The position numbers and the translations under genes are program-made. The notes under the pieces were generated by a model. It made no database searches. It was given only the letters and a program-made list of their open reading frames with translations, and was not told where the DNA came from. From Bacteroidota bacterium (GTDB lineage: Bacteria > Bacteroidota > Ignavibacteria > Tepidaquicellales > Tepidaquicellaceae), in the NCBI GenBank assembly GCA_018266835.1, contig JAFDZP010000005.1:186001-250000 (forward strand): a DNA stretch of 64,000 nucleotides. The letters are read 5' to 3'. Positions 37,232-45,108 of this stretch are shown in pieces. Positions within the stretch are counted from its first letter, which is position 1. Every line of letters starts with the position of its first letter.

Positions 37232-37359
37232 TCGCATATAGTTTTTTCAATAGTTTAATTGGTTCTGAATTTTAAAATTTTACTTTACTTTTAAATTTAA
37301 TCTGCTTAATTTTCAACAATCCACTTCTATTTTTTCAATTAGATAATTTAAATTTGTTT

Positions 37360-38976
37360 ATGGACACCAAATCATTATCTCTTTTCATCTTCCTCTTTCT
37401 TTTCGTTTCAGGTTCTTTCGCTCAGTTCACTCCCGAATGGACTGCAGCATTTTCAAGACCTGACGAATCTACAACTGACATTGTATTTTCTAAGATTGAT
37501 AATGCCAGCAATGTGTACGTAGCATGTGATGCTTATTATCAGAATCAAGGCAGCGATTTCGTTCTGATAAAATACAATTCTGTGGGGACTGAACTATGGA
37601 AAGTTCATTATAATAATCCCTCCAATACTGATGATTTAGTGTATGCAATGGGCATGGATAATTCAGGTAATATTGTGATAACAGGAGACGGCGGTGAAGA
37701 CATGCTGACAGTAAAATACAATCCGGATGGGATATTACAATGGGCAAATCTTTACAGAACTCCTTTAAGCTCACGAAGTATTTCAAATACAGTTTCATGT
37801 GATGATTCAGGAAATATTTTTATAGGCGGAACCAGCACTATCACTTCCGGCAATAACAGAGATATGGTCATTGTAAAATACAATTCATCCGGTATCCTTC
37901 AGTGGAGTAAAACATTTGACGGACCATGGCATAGCGCTGATCAAACAATGAAATTACTAACTGACAATTCCGGCAATGTTTATGTTTGCGGAAGTACGGT
38001 TGATTCAAACTGGAATTCAAATTTGACTTTATTAAAATATAATACCAACGGTGATTTACAATGGTCTGCAATATATCAAAATATTGAAAGCCCTGATAAT
38101 GATGTAACGAATATGCTGATTGATAACAATGGGTATATCTTTGTTACAGGTTACAGTTTAGGCACGAACGGGGGTGCTCGTGGTATTATTTTAAAATACA
38201 ATTCCCAGGGAGTTCTTCAATGGAAAGCCAGTCCCCCCTCAAATGTTTTGCCGAATTCTGTTTTTGATTTAGTAACCGACAATTCAGGAAATATTTATAC
38301 TACAGGCGCTATCACAGCCGACGGAACAAATACACAATATTATACCGCTAAATATAATTCACAGGGAATTTTTCAATGGGGTAAATCATATTCAATGACC
38401 GATGGCCTGAATAAAGCATGGAAAATTTGCATAGATGCTTTATCAAATGTCTATGTTACAGGACTGAGTAAAGGGATAAATACTGAAACTGATTTTGCAA
38501 CGATAAAATACTCTCCTTCAGGCGTTCAGCTCTGGGCTGCGAGATATAAAGGCGACAACACATCTAAAAGCTTCGGTTCAGCTATTAATTTAGATAATGC
38601 AGATAACGTTTATGTTTCAGGATTCAGTCAGGTCAGTGATATATATAATAAAGTAATCACTATTAAATATTCACAAACATCCGGAGTTGTAAACACATCT
38701 TCAAATGTTCCTTCACAATATTCACTGGGACAGAATTACCCTAACCCGTTCAACCCGAATACAAAAATAAATTTCTCGTTACCTAAAAGCTCTTTCGTTT
38801 CTCTGAAAGTTTTTGACTTATCAGGTAAAGAAGTTTCCGGTTTAATAAATGAAAACTTATCTGCAGGAACATATCAGGCAGATTTTAACGGAGCGAATCT
38901 GACCAGCGGAATTTATTTCTATACCCTGAAAACGGAAAATTTTTCAGAAACAAAAAAGATGATACTTATTAAATAA
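37360..38976 (+). CDS. Secreted SBBP-repeat propeller protein with T9SS sorting domain
   Basis: A 538-residue exported protein. The ATG (MDTKSLSLF) was preferred to an in-frame TTG two codons earlier. The signal peptide ends near SFAQ (about 20). Seven to eight repeats of about 50 residues follow, each with a VKYNSSGxLQW core and a DNSGNIYVTG-type element. This is the SBBP beta-propeller pattern. The last ~80 residues form a T9SS type A sorting domain (QNYPNPFNPNTKINF, ending KKMILIK). The repeats suggest binding or structural work at the cell surface; no catalytic motif is seen. A terminator follows. It is preceded by a long gap with a hairpin and a possible shared upstream element. Confidence 0.87.
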   Translation: MDTKSLSLFIFLFLFVSGSFAQFTPEWTAAFSRPDESTTDIVFSKIDNASNVYVACDAYYQNQGSDFVLIKYNSVGTELWKVHYNNPSNTDDLVYAMGMDNSGNIVITGDGGEDMLTVKYNPDGILQWANLYRTPLSSRSISNTVSCDDSGNIFIGGTSTITSGNNRDMVIVKYNSSGILQWSKTFDGPWHSADQTMKLLTDNSGNVYVCGSTVDSNWNSNLTLLKYNTNGDLQWSAIYQNIESPDNDVTNMLIDNNGYIFVTGYSLGTNGGARGIILKYNSQGVLQWKASPPSNVLPNSVFDLVTDNSGNIYTTGAITADGTNTQYYTAKYNSQGIFQWGKSYSMTDGLNKAWKICIDALSNVYVTGLSKGINTETDFATIKYSPSGVQLWAARYKGDNTSKSFGSAINLDNADNVYVSGFSQVSDIYNKVITIKYSQTSGVVNTSSNVPSQYSLGQNYPNPFNPNTKINFSLPKSSFVSLKVFDLSGKEVSGLINENLSAGTYQADFNGANLTSGIYFYTLKTENFSETKKMILIK

Positions 38977-38984
38977 TTATATTT

Positions 38985-39016
38985 AACCTGGCAGGATTTG
39001 AAACCTGTCAGGTTTT
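38985..39016 (+). terminator. Intrinsic terminator after the SBBP-repeat gene
   Basis: AACCTGGCAGG and CCTGTCAGGTT pair (one mismatch) around an 8-base loop and are followed by TTTT. It starts eight bases after the stop. Confidence 0.85.
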
Positions 39017-39092
39017 CAACACTCATTTTATACCTTTCCATTTTTTCTAATTATAAATACGTTACTTTGGTTCATTTAAACGGAGAAGCAAA

Positions 39093-40151
39093 ATGAAACT
39101 ATATAAACTCCTTATCTGTCCTCTCATTTTAGCAGTATCCCTCTCAATTGGCTGTAATAAAGAAAATGTAACTCAATCGGAAGTAACAACTAATGAAACA
39201 GTTGATTGCAGTTTTGCCTCACCGGAAACCGGGGCCCCGTTAAATCTTATTGCCCGTTCCTCAAGCTTAAATCATGTGGAACTGACATGGAGTTTGGCCA
39301 GAGTTACATCCAGTTACAAAATCTACAGGAATGATGTTCTCATAGGTTCAACTCAGGATGACAGCTATTTCGATTACTATGATTTTTCTCCCGAAACAAA
39401 ATATACATATTATGTTTTCGTTGAAGCGACTTCAAAAAAAAGCAGGCTAATAACCTTAACAACCCATGCAGGTTATTTAAGTGAAACTACCCCCCAGGAT
39501 AATTATACATTAACACTTGATGCAGACTGCTGGTTAAGTCTAGGAATAACTAAAGATGTCAATTTAGATTTAAGTAATTACTCAGCTTTGGAAATTTATA
39601 ATTCCAGCGGATCGACAAAAATATATTCAACCTCCGGTCCTTCAATTGGAAACACTATAGGAGGCGGCGGCGGATTAAACATTAAAGCAGGCACTTATAT
39701 AATCAGATTAAACAGAACTGCGGGAAAAGGTAATTTTAATTTAAAATGTTATACAATAGGAACTATTTACTCAGGAGATACCGAGCCAAATGATACAAAA
39801 GAAAATTCTATACTGGTTCAGACAAATACGATTGTAAACGGACATATAGGCTTTAACGGCGAAACTCCAAACTCACCTGATTTGGTAGATTTTTTCCGGA
39901 TAGATATTCCGTCAAGTAAAAATTATGCATTCACAATCAACAAAAGCTCTGAAGTTAATTTTAATCAGGAAATGGACCTCGGTGTATCAATTCTTAAAAA
40001 TGACGGATTAACACCTGTAACTGAATTTAATACAATTGGCACGAATAACATCACTAAACAAATATCTTTGACAACAGGAACATATTATATCAAAGTAACA
40101 AGAGGTTTTGCCTGGGGTGGTTATCAATTTAAAATGTGCTCCGGCGATTAA
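39093..40151 (+). CDS. Lipoprotein with fibronectin type III and PPC-like domains
   Basis: A 352-residue exported lipoprotein. The signal peptide ends in the lipobox LSIGC, with acylated C21. Residues about 48-125 look like a fibronectin type III domain (ARSSSLNHVELTWSL...YKIYRNDVLIG...YTYYVFVEA). Two stretches (about 130-245 and 250-350) resemble bacterial pre-peptidase C-terminal (PPC) beta-sandwiches, with TEPNDTKENSI and GTYYIKVTRG motifs. No catalytic domain is present, so it is probably an adhesion or binding protein. A good Shine-Dalgarno sequence (GGAGAAG) precedes the ATG. It follows the SBBP-repeat gene with a terminator between and ends at its own terminator, so it is a single-gene unit. 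Confidence 0.83.
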   Translation: MKLYKLLICPLILAVSLSIGCNKENVTQSEVTTNETVDCSFASPETGAPLNLIARSSSLNHVELTWSLARVTSSYKIYRNDVLIGSTQDDSYFDYYDFSPETKYTYYVFVEATSKKSRLITLTTHAGYLSETTPQDNYTLTLDADCWLSLGITKDVNLDLSNYSALEIYNSSGSTKIYSTSGPSIGNTIGGGGGLNIKAGTYIIRLNRTAGKGNFNLKCYTIGTIYSGDTEPNDTKENSILVQTNTIVNGHIGFNGETPNSPDLVDFFRIDIPSSKNYAFTINKSSEVNFNQEMDLGVSILKNDGLTPVTEFNTIGTNNITKQISLTTGTYYIKVTRGFAWGGYQFKMCSGD

Positions 40152-40161
40152 TTTTTATATT

Positions 40162-40200
40162 AACTGATCAGACAGATTAGAATCTGTCAGATCAGTTTTT
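40162..40200 (+). terminator. Intrinsic terminator after the FnIII/PPC lipoprotein
   Basis: AACTGATCAGACAGATT and AATCTGTCAGATCAGTT form a 17-bp stem with one mismatch and an AG turn, followed by TTTT. Confidence 0.9.
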
Positions 40201-40261
40201 GCTTTTCTTTAAACTGCATATTTCTGCAACTCTAAATATCTTATCACTGTTGTAAAACTTT

Positions 40262-41017
40262 ATGGTAAAAAACTTTTATATAATCGGACACAACCCGAAT
40301 ACAATCGAAGATGTAAATAAATACTTATCTAACGGCGCAAACGGCATTGAACCTGATATTTGCTATCATAAAGATAAACCCGAAAAGTTTTATGTGCATG
40401 AAGACATTGAACAGATTCCTGATTTTATTGAAGACATTTTCAGAAGCGAGTATCTGAGTCTAACACAATATCTAAATGAACTGAAACAATTATTGTTCGA
40501 GAAAAAATACGATTTAAAAATTATTACATTCGATTTAAAACCCGATTACAATTACGATATAAACGAATTATATAAAATTATAAGAGATAATTTTTCATTA
40601 GATTTTCCCGATGTTAAAATTATAACCACAGTCAGTAATCCAAACGGTATGGAATTTCTTGCTAAGTTAAACTCAACTAATCCCAATGAATTTGTCGGAG
40701 TCGATGAACATGCAGAGCCGGATGAAGTAAACGATTTTTTCAAAAGTAAAAATCTCAATCACTGCTTTGCAGCGGGCTCAAGTGTATTTTCTCCCGGCAG
40801 AGATAAATTTGTTGAAAGAATACAAAGAGCTTTGGAATTAAGAGATAACGGTGATTTTAAATTTGTACATGCGTGGTGCGTAAACGATGAAGACGATATG
40901 AAAGAATATCTTGACTTGGAAAAACCAATCGATGCAATCCTTACGGATGAACCTGATAAGTTAGTTTCGCTAATTAAGAGCAATGCTTATTCAGATAAGT
41001 TTAACTTGGATTTTTAA
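40262..41017 (+). CDS. Sphingomyelinase D/GDPD-like phosphodiesterase
   Basis: A 251-residue TIM-barrel phosphodiesterase. From memory of the recluse-spider/Corynebacterium phospholipase D group (sphingomyelinase D, SicTox), the key residues line up by both motif and position: H10 in IIGHNPNTI, E30 and D32 in GANGIEPDI, H46 in YVHEDIE, and D91 in ITFDLKPD. In the spider enzyme these are His12, Glu32, Asp34, His47 and Asp91. The end (SNAYSDKFNLDF) also recalls the conserved C-terminal tail of that family. Such enzymes split choline or ethanolamine head groups from sphingolipids and lysolipids, forming cyclic phosphates. No signal peptide is seen, unlike the secreted toxins, so an intracellular or housekeeping phosphodiesterase role is equally possible. 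Confidence 0.75.
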   Translation: MVKNFYIIGHNPNTIEDVNKYLSNGANGIEPDICYHKDKPEKFYVHEDIEQIPDFIEDIFRSEYLSLTQYLNELKQLLFEKKYDLKIITFDLKPDYNYDINELYKIIRDNFSLDFPDVKIITTVSNPNGMEFLAKLNSTNPNEFVGVDEHAEPDEVNDFFKSKNLNHCFAAGSSVFSPGRDKFVERIQRALELRDNGDFKFVHAWCVNDEDDMKEYLDLEKPIDAILTDEPDKLVSLIKSNAYSDKFNLDF

Positions 41018-41026
41018 TGTTACAGC

Positions 41027-42364
41027 CTATTTTAAAGAGTTATTTTTCGGACGGAAGGATACAGTATCAGGCGGTCTTGTTGTGAAGTAACTTGCATTTG
41101 CCTGAGTATCAAAGTTCCTCAGAATTTTATTTGTAGGGACTGAACAATAGTCGTCCAGATTTCCGAACGGAGCCATTTTCTGAACGCTCCATTTATAGCT
41201 TGCGCCTCTTCTAAGATTAAATCCGAATGCAGATAAATCGGGATAAGTAAAAGTGTCCGACGCATTGTAAATCCATACAGAGTACAGGAAGTTCCCTTCG
41301 ATGTTAAAATTATAACAATAAACTCCAACTGAATTTGTATTACCCTTTACAAAAAATGTTGTTGTGGAATCCACATTTGTTCCGTTCAATGGAGGAGTTA
41401 TCAAAGCTATTTCAGGAATTCCGTTAAATGTCACTATAGAGTTTTCAGGAGTGAATGCATTATTTGCAATGTAACTATCCGTTGTATATGGTGCATTTGT
41501 AGTAATATGCATTCTGTTATTTGCAAAAATCTTCGGCACTATAAAATCAAAATCTCCTCTGAAGTTATAATTATCGAGGAATAAATCAGAGTTCGTATTT
41601 CCGGCAAGACTAAAATATATTCTGTTATCCGATGATGAACTGAAATTAAAATTCTTTACTTCAACAACAGCTTCTTCGGGATTGGTTGTAAAATCGGTTC
41701 CCACAAAAGTTGTATTAATGATTCTCAATGTATCTATATAAACAGTTTTTTCGGCGTAAGCATCATAGGATGAAATAAGAAACGGTTGAAATAAATTCCT
41801 TTGGTAAACTAATAGCATCAGCTTACCCAGAATTGTCTGTTTATCTCCCTGCCAAGTTATTGGTACTCTTGCCTGAACTGAATCAGCAATTGAGTAATTA
41901 TAACTGAAGTTTGTAATATCTTCAGATGCAAAAGCAATCATAAGATTTTTATTTGGCTGAATAGTAGGATAGTGAACGATAAATGCGCCTTCCTGATAGT
42001 TTGTGTTATCGCTGTAAGAATTATATGTAAGGTTAGTATTGTTTGCATTAAGGTTCTGATAGACATTCAAAGTTGAATCACCGTCCTTCAATAACATTAA
42101 TGTGACAGGATATGTTATATTTGAAAGCGAAAAATATCCGTCAATTAAAGTTGTAGTATAATTATTTTTTGAGGAGTACACTTTAACGCCTCTGAAAGGA
42201 AAACCCTTAGCATCGTAAACGTGCCCCTGAATAGTGGTTCCGTTATTATGGATTGTAGTATCGTTAGTCTTAACGACGTTCTGGCATGAAGTGATAGATA
42301 CAGAATAAAAAGCCGCTGCAATTAATAAAAATCCCGTCGTTAAAAGTGGAAGTATTCGCCTCAT
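41027..42364 (-). CDS. Lipoprotein with carboxypeptidase-regulatory-like domain
   Basis: A 445-residue exported lipoprotein of unknown role. The frame is open 13 codons further upstream, but the start was set at MRRILPLLTTGF because this gives a proper signal peptide with a lipobox-like SITSC (C27). Shortly after follows a carboxypeptidase-regulatory/SusC-type beta-sandwich (about 38-110: TIQGHVYDAKGFPFRGVKVY...GYFSLSNI), as used in surface proteins of Bacteroidota. The rest is beta-rich without a recognised domain. Its 3' end lies 9 bases from the convergent SMaseD-like gene with no clear terminator. It is preceded by a second lipoprotein gene on the same strand, with which it may be co-transcribed. 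Confidence 0.78.
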   Translation of the reverse strand: MRRILPLLTTGFLLIAAAFYSVSITSCQNVVKTNDTTIHNNGTTIQGHVYDAKGFPFRGVKVYSSKNNYTTTLIDGYFSLSNITYPVTLMLLKDGDSTLNVYQNLNANNTNLTYNSYSDNTNYQEGAFIVHYPTIQPNKNLMIAFASEDITNFSYNYSIADSVQARVPITWQGDKQTILGKLMLLVYQRNLFQPFLISSYDAYAEKTVYIDTLRIINTTFVGTDFTTNPEEAVVEVKNFNFSSSSDNRIYFSLAGNTNSDLFLDNYNFRGDFDFIVPKIFANNRMHITTNAPYTTDSYIANNAFTPENSIVTFNGIPEIALITPPLNGTNVDSTTTFFVKGNTNSVGVYCYNFNIEGNFLYSVWIYNASDTFTYPDLSAFGFNLRRGASYKWSVQKMAPFGNLDDYCSVPTNKILRNFDTQANASYFTTRPPDTVSFRPKNNSLK

Positions 42365-42432
42365 TAAAAAGTTAAAGTTTGTTAATATACAAAATGATTG
42401 CAATAGATTTAATTCAGAATTATTTTTAGCTA

Positions 42433-43404
42433 TTAATAATCCCTTTCTAAATATTCTTTAGCCCATAGAGCGATTCGCTTACTGGGGTATTTTAATTGAA
42501 GGTCTTTTAAATACCGGTTAGTGCCAAGTGTATCTTGCTGCCTGCCGTAATTGAGTATTTTAAAGTAATCAAGAAAAGCATGAACTTGTGAAGCATTAGG
42601 GTTCTCCGAAACGTGATATTTAATTTCCTCAGTTAGTTTTTTCAGCGATCCTGTGCTATCGTTTTCTCCCCAATAAGCAGTTATATGCGCGTAGTATAAT
42701 TTTCTCAAAAAAAATTCATTTTCATAAGGGGAATTCTTATACTCCTCTATTTTTGAATCATAATATTTAATTACGCTGTCCTTTGATATTGTCAAAGAAA
42801 ATTTACTTCTATCATCAACATCTGCCAGCAATTCATTAAATGCCTTCAAATCAATATTAACAATCTTAAGATTTAAAGTATTATCACTTTTCTTTTCCTG
42901 GAAATTAAAACACCGGCTGTAGAAGTGAGCTGATACTTTATAATCGGCAGGAATTAAATAATGTGAATAGGTTTTGTAAGTAGTATCTTCTGAACAAGAG
43001 TATACTGATCTTGAAAAATAAATGTATTCATATTTCTCTTCATTTGGTTTAAAAACTGTATACGGTACTTTAAAATAATCAACTATCATATCCCCTGCTC
43101 TGTCGGGATTTTTGCAATCCCAGTTTGTATCTTTTACATTTGAATTTAAAATCATAGGAGATTCTAATATTTCCCATTTATTGAAATAAGCAATTGAATC
43201 TTTCTCGTCCGAGTTATTTTTAACAAATAGCTTAGCCCAGACAGTCTCTCCATAAACTGCAGTATCTGAACTTAGTTCGATTCTCAATGAAAAATTCTTT
43301 AAGTCACAATAGATATAATTCGGGTCATCTGTTTTTGAGGAGTTGCAGGAAAAAAAAGAAGTAATCAAGAGGGCAATAAATATTAATTTTACTGGCTTTT
43401 TCAT
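42433..43404 (-). CDS. Lipoprotein of unknown function
   Basis: A 323-residue exported protein with signal peptide and lipobox TSFFSC (C20). About 30-170 looks beta-rich and could be an intracellular-proteinase-inhibitor-like or Ig-like sandwich (YGETVWAKLFVKNNSDEKD), with a Cys pair near 105-130. About 190-323 is helical and resembles a TPR-like tail (FLDYFKILNYGRQQDTLGT...LWAKEYLERDY). No enzyme motif is seen. It lies 68 bases upstream of the other lipoprotein on the same strand, so the two may share a transcript. It is divergent from the DUF3667 gene across a 367-base gap with dispersed repeats. Confidence 0.72.
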   Translation of the reverse strand: MKKPVKLIFIALLITSFFSCNSSKTDDPNYIYCDLKNFSLRIELSSDTAVYGETVWAKLFVKNNSDEKDSIAYFNKWEILESPMILNSNVKDTNWDCKNPDRAGDMIVDYFKVPYTVFKPNEEKYEYIYFSRSVYSCSEDTTYKTYSHYLIPADYKVSAHFYSRCFNFQEKKSDNTLNLKIVNIDLKAFNELLADVDDRSKFSLTISKDSVIKYYDSKIEEYKNSPYENEFFLRKLYYAHITAYWGENDSTGSLKKLTEEIKYHVSENPNASQVHAFLDYFKILNYGRQQDTLGTNRYLKDLQLKYPSKRIALWAKEYLERDY

Positions 43405-43460
43405 TGAATACTATGTTTTATTAGAAAATATGAAAATGTACCATAAAAATAAATTCCCAT

Positions 43461-43482
43461 TGTCACATTAATGTCACATTTT
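43461..43482 (+). promoter_or_regulatory. Pho-box-like 11-bp direct repeat
   Basis: TGTCACATTAA is followed directly by TGTCACATTTT. Two TGTCACA half-sites separated by four A/T bases give the exact spacing of an E. coli Pho box. The regulator is not identified. Confidence 0.5.
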
Positions 43483-43688
43483 GTTAAGCACGAAAAACTC
43501 TTCAATTTTATTTTTTAATTTTGATGGATTTTTGACGAATTTTCTGAAACTCAGTATTGTTTTTTCAACACTTCTCAATTTGTATCCGTCTTAAAATTCA
43601 TCATTGATGGAAATCAATTATCTGCTTTTCCTCTCAATTCAAAATAGTATTCAATATATAATTTTTTAATTTCAAATCCCATAAAATG

Positions 43689-43713
43689 TTCCCTATTAGT
43701 AGGAATGGGTTAA
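43689..43713 (+). promoter_or_regulatory. CTATTAGTAGG upstream element (copy 2)
   Basis: Almost identical over 25 bases to the copy at 45027 (one difference). It ends 58 bases before the DUF3667 start codon, matching the 57 bases found before the serine hydrolase. The conserved distance supports a real promoter or leader element. Confidence 0.6.
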
Positions 43714-43771
43714 TATTTAGTAACTCTCAATTTGCAACTGACTCTTTAACTATCATTACCTATTTTGAGTC

Positions 43772-44518
43772 ATGGAAAAATGCTTAAACTGCGGGACTGA
43801 ACTCGTCGGAAATTTCTGCCACAACTGCGGACAGCAGAAGCTGGCTCCCGGAATTTCAGTAAGAAACAGTTTCGATGAATACTTTTATAAGTCAATATAT
43901 TGGGAGTCCAGTTTTTCTTATACAGTTAGGGATTTATTCCTTGCTCCCGGCAACTTCGTTCTCAATTTCATTAATGGCAAAAGAAAAGACTACGTTAAAC
44001 CCGTTGGATTTTTCCTTATGACCGTGGGATTTTTCATTCTTATGTTTCATTTTTTAAGTGAAAATCATTTCAGCTACATGAAGCCGATTTTTATCGGAGA
44101 AGATACGAGTGAGATGATTGACTCTAATATTTCCGTAAATGATTTCCGTCAGCTTGAAGTATCAAGGCTGAATTACCTTATGTTCATGCTACCTCCTATT
44201 TTAGCGCTTTTTCATACAATTATATTCAGAAATAAAGATGTCGGTTACGGCGAACGCCTGGCTTTTTATCTTTATATCCTCGGCTTCGGCGCGCTCATTT
44301 CCGTTATCTTTCTAGGGCTTGCGCTAATAACTCCTGTTATGTGGGAGCTGCGGCTTATCCCTTTAGCTGTTTATTACATCTATGCCATAGTTCAATTTTC
44401 AAAAGCAAACATTTTTTCAGGTATCATTAAAGCCTTAATTGTGCTGATTGCCGGAAATGCGGTTTATTATGGAATCGTTACATTATTACTCTGGGGCTAC
44501 CTGGAGCTTGTGCATTAA
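43772..44518 (+). CDS. DUF3667-like zinc-ribbon membrane protein
   Basis: A 248-residue inner-membrane protein. The N-terminus holds a compact zinc ribbon with four cysteines, C4, C7, C16 and C19 (CLNCGTE...FCHNCGQQK), followed by a linker, an amphipathic DLFLAPGNFVLNFINGKR segment and about five transmembrane helices (roughly 78-97, 130-152, 166-190, 195-215, 222-245). This layout is that of DUF3667 proteins, common in Bacteroidota and of unknown role. It is a single gene whose upstream region carries the composite leader shared with the serine hydrolase and the cphB-side secreted protein. That hints at common regulation of membrane or surface functions. Confidence 0.8.
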   Translation: MEKCLNCGTELVGNFCHNCGQQKLAPGISVRNSFDEYFYKSIYWESSFSYTVRDLFLAPGNFVLNFINGKRKDYVKPVGFFLMTVGFFILMFHFLSENHFSYMKPIFIGEDTSEMIDSNISVNDFRQLEVSRLNYLMFMLPPILALFHTIIFRNKDVGYGERLAFYLYILGFGALISVIFLGLALITPVMWELRLIPLAVYYIYAIVQFSKANIFSGIIKALIVLIAGNAVYYGIVTLLLWGYLELVH

Positions 44519-44550
44519 TTTATTTTTCATTTCAGATTTCAGATTCCAAA

Positions 44551-44620
44551 GTTACATTATTGTCACATTTTGGTTTCAATATTTTTACTCAATTGATGAA
44601 TTTTTGACGGATTCTTTGAT
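44551..44620 (+). repeat. Dispersed leader unit: 11-bp direct repeat plus TTTTTGACGGATTC
   Basis: GTTACATTATTGTCACATTT is followed after ~25 bases by GATGAATTTTTGACGGATTC. It is closely similar in order and spacing to 44712-44780 and to 43461-43550. The first part is Pho-box-like. Confidence 0.8.
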
Positions 44621-44667
44621 TCAGGTGTAAAATCAAAGCCTTATTTGTAAAAACTATACACTTGCTT

Positions 44668-44690
44668 CCCCCTCCTTTACAAGGAGGGGG
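44668..44690. repeat. Dispersed C-rich/G-rich palindrome (copy 3)
   Basis: CCCCCTCCTT-TAC-AAGGAGGGGG is a perfect 10-bp stem, followed by ACTGAGGGGGTGG. It sits between two leader units. Confidence 0.88.
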
Positions 44691-44711
44691 ACTGAGGGGG
44701 TGGTTTAAATA

Positions 44712-44780
44712 GTTACATTATTGTAACATTTTAGTTTCAAAGTTTTCATTCAAATGATGGATTTTTGACGGATTCTTTAA
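44712..44780 (+). repeat. Dispersed leader unit (second copy in this gap)
   Basis: GTTACATTATTGTAACATTT then GATGGATTTTTGACGGATTC, the same order as 44551-44620. The first part is also a perfect GTTACATTATTGTAAC near-palindrome. Confidence 0.8.
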
Positions 44781-44807
44781 TTCCGGCTTAAAATTGAATA
44801 TATAATA

Positions 44808-44828
44808 GTAACATTATTGTCACATTTG
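44808..44828 (+). promoter_or_regulatory. Pho-box-like 11-bp direct repeat
   Basis: GTAACATTATT then GTCACATTTG. This copy lacks the TTTTTGACGG segment, which here is replaced by a palindrome. Confidence 0.45.
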
Positions 44829-44834
44829 TTAATA

Positions 44835-44895
44835 CCCCCCCCCCTTAATCCCTCCCGCCTTTGACGGGACAAGCTCTCCTTCTAAAGGAGGGGGG
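44835..44895. repeat. Compound palindrome (copy 4 of dispersed family)
   Basis: A C10 run and final G6 run enclose two inner hairpins: TCCCG...CGGGA and CTCCTT-CTA-AAGGAG. The whole interval could fold into one branched structure. Confidence 0.75.
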
Positions 44896-44909
44896 AAAAA
44901 ACCATGTAT

Positions 44910-44977
44910 TCTTTACAAAGTTTACTAACCTTACTAACTTTACAAACTTTACAAACCCTACAAACTTTCCAAACTTT
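44910..44977. repeat. 9-mer degenerate tandem repeat (ACTTTACAA)
   Basis: About seven and a half units of 9 bases: TCTTTACAA, AGTTTACTA, ACCTTACTA, ACTTTACAA twice, ACCCTACAA, ACTTTCCAA and a partial unit. It resembles in style the heptamer array near the window start. Confidence 0.85.
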
Positions 44978-45026
44978 TAACCACCTCCCCAATATATCCT
45001 ATTTGAATTTTTTATTCCACAAATTG

Positions 45027-45051
45027 TTCCCTATTAGTAGGTATGGGTTAA
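45027..45051 (+). promoter_or_regulatory. CTATTAGTAGG upstream element (copy 3)
   Basis: TTCCCTATTAGTAGG followed by TATGGGTTAA ends 57 bases before the GTG of the serine hydrolase. It differs from copy 2 at one base within 25. Confidence 0.6.
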
Positions 45052-45108
45052 ATCTTCGGGCATTTTTTGTAAGTTTTTAAAAATTTTTAAATTAGGTATA
45101 TTGCCAAA

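Larger units (their letters stand above)
36956..37359. other. Gap between HigA-like gene and SBBP-repeat gene
   Basis: This 404-base A+T-rich gap holds no gene. It contains a variant of the CTATTAGTAGG element (37063-37087) and a perfect 8-bp hairpin with a G-rich loop (37210-37231). No HigB remnant could be read on the minus strand. Confidence 0.7.
43405..43771. other. Divergent intergenic region with composite leader
   Basis: This 367-base gap between a lipoprotein (minus) and the DUF3667 gene (plus) holds, in order: an 11-bp-period GTCACATT repeat (43461), a GATGGATTTTTGACGAATT segment (43523), and the CTATTAGTAGG element (43689). The same order occurs before the serine hydrolase gene. 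No ORF or RNA gene is evident. Confidence 0.75.
44519..45108. other. 590-base repeat-rich intergenic region
   Basis: No gene. In order it holds a Pho-box-like repeat (44551), a GATGAATTTTTGACGGATTC segment, a dispersed palindrome (44668), a second Pho-box-like repeat with GATGGATTTTTGACGGATTC, a third Pho-box-like repeat (44808), a compound palindrome (44835), a 9-mer tandem array (44910) and the CTATTAGTAGG element (45027). This is the densest cluster of repeats in the window. Confidence 0.85.

Noticed and set aside
36956-37353. HigB toxin gene upstream of the HigA-like gene
   Set aside because: The minus-strand frames were read next to the start codon and no HigB signature or ORF of suitable length was found.
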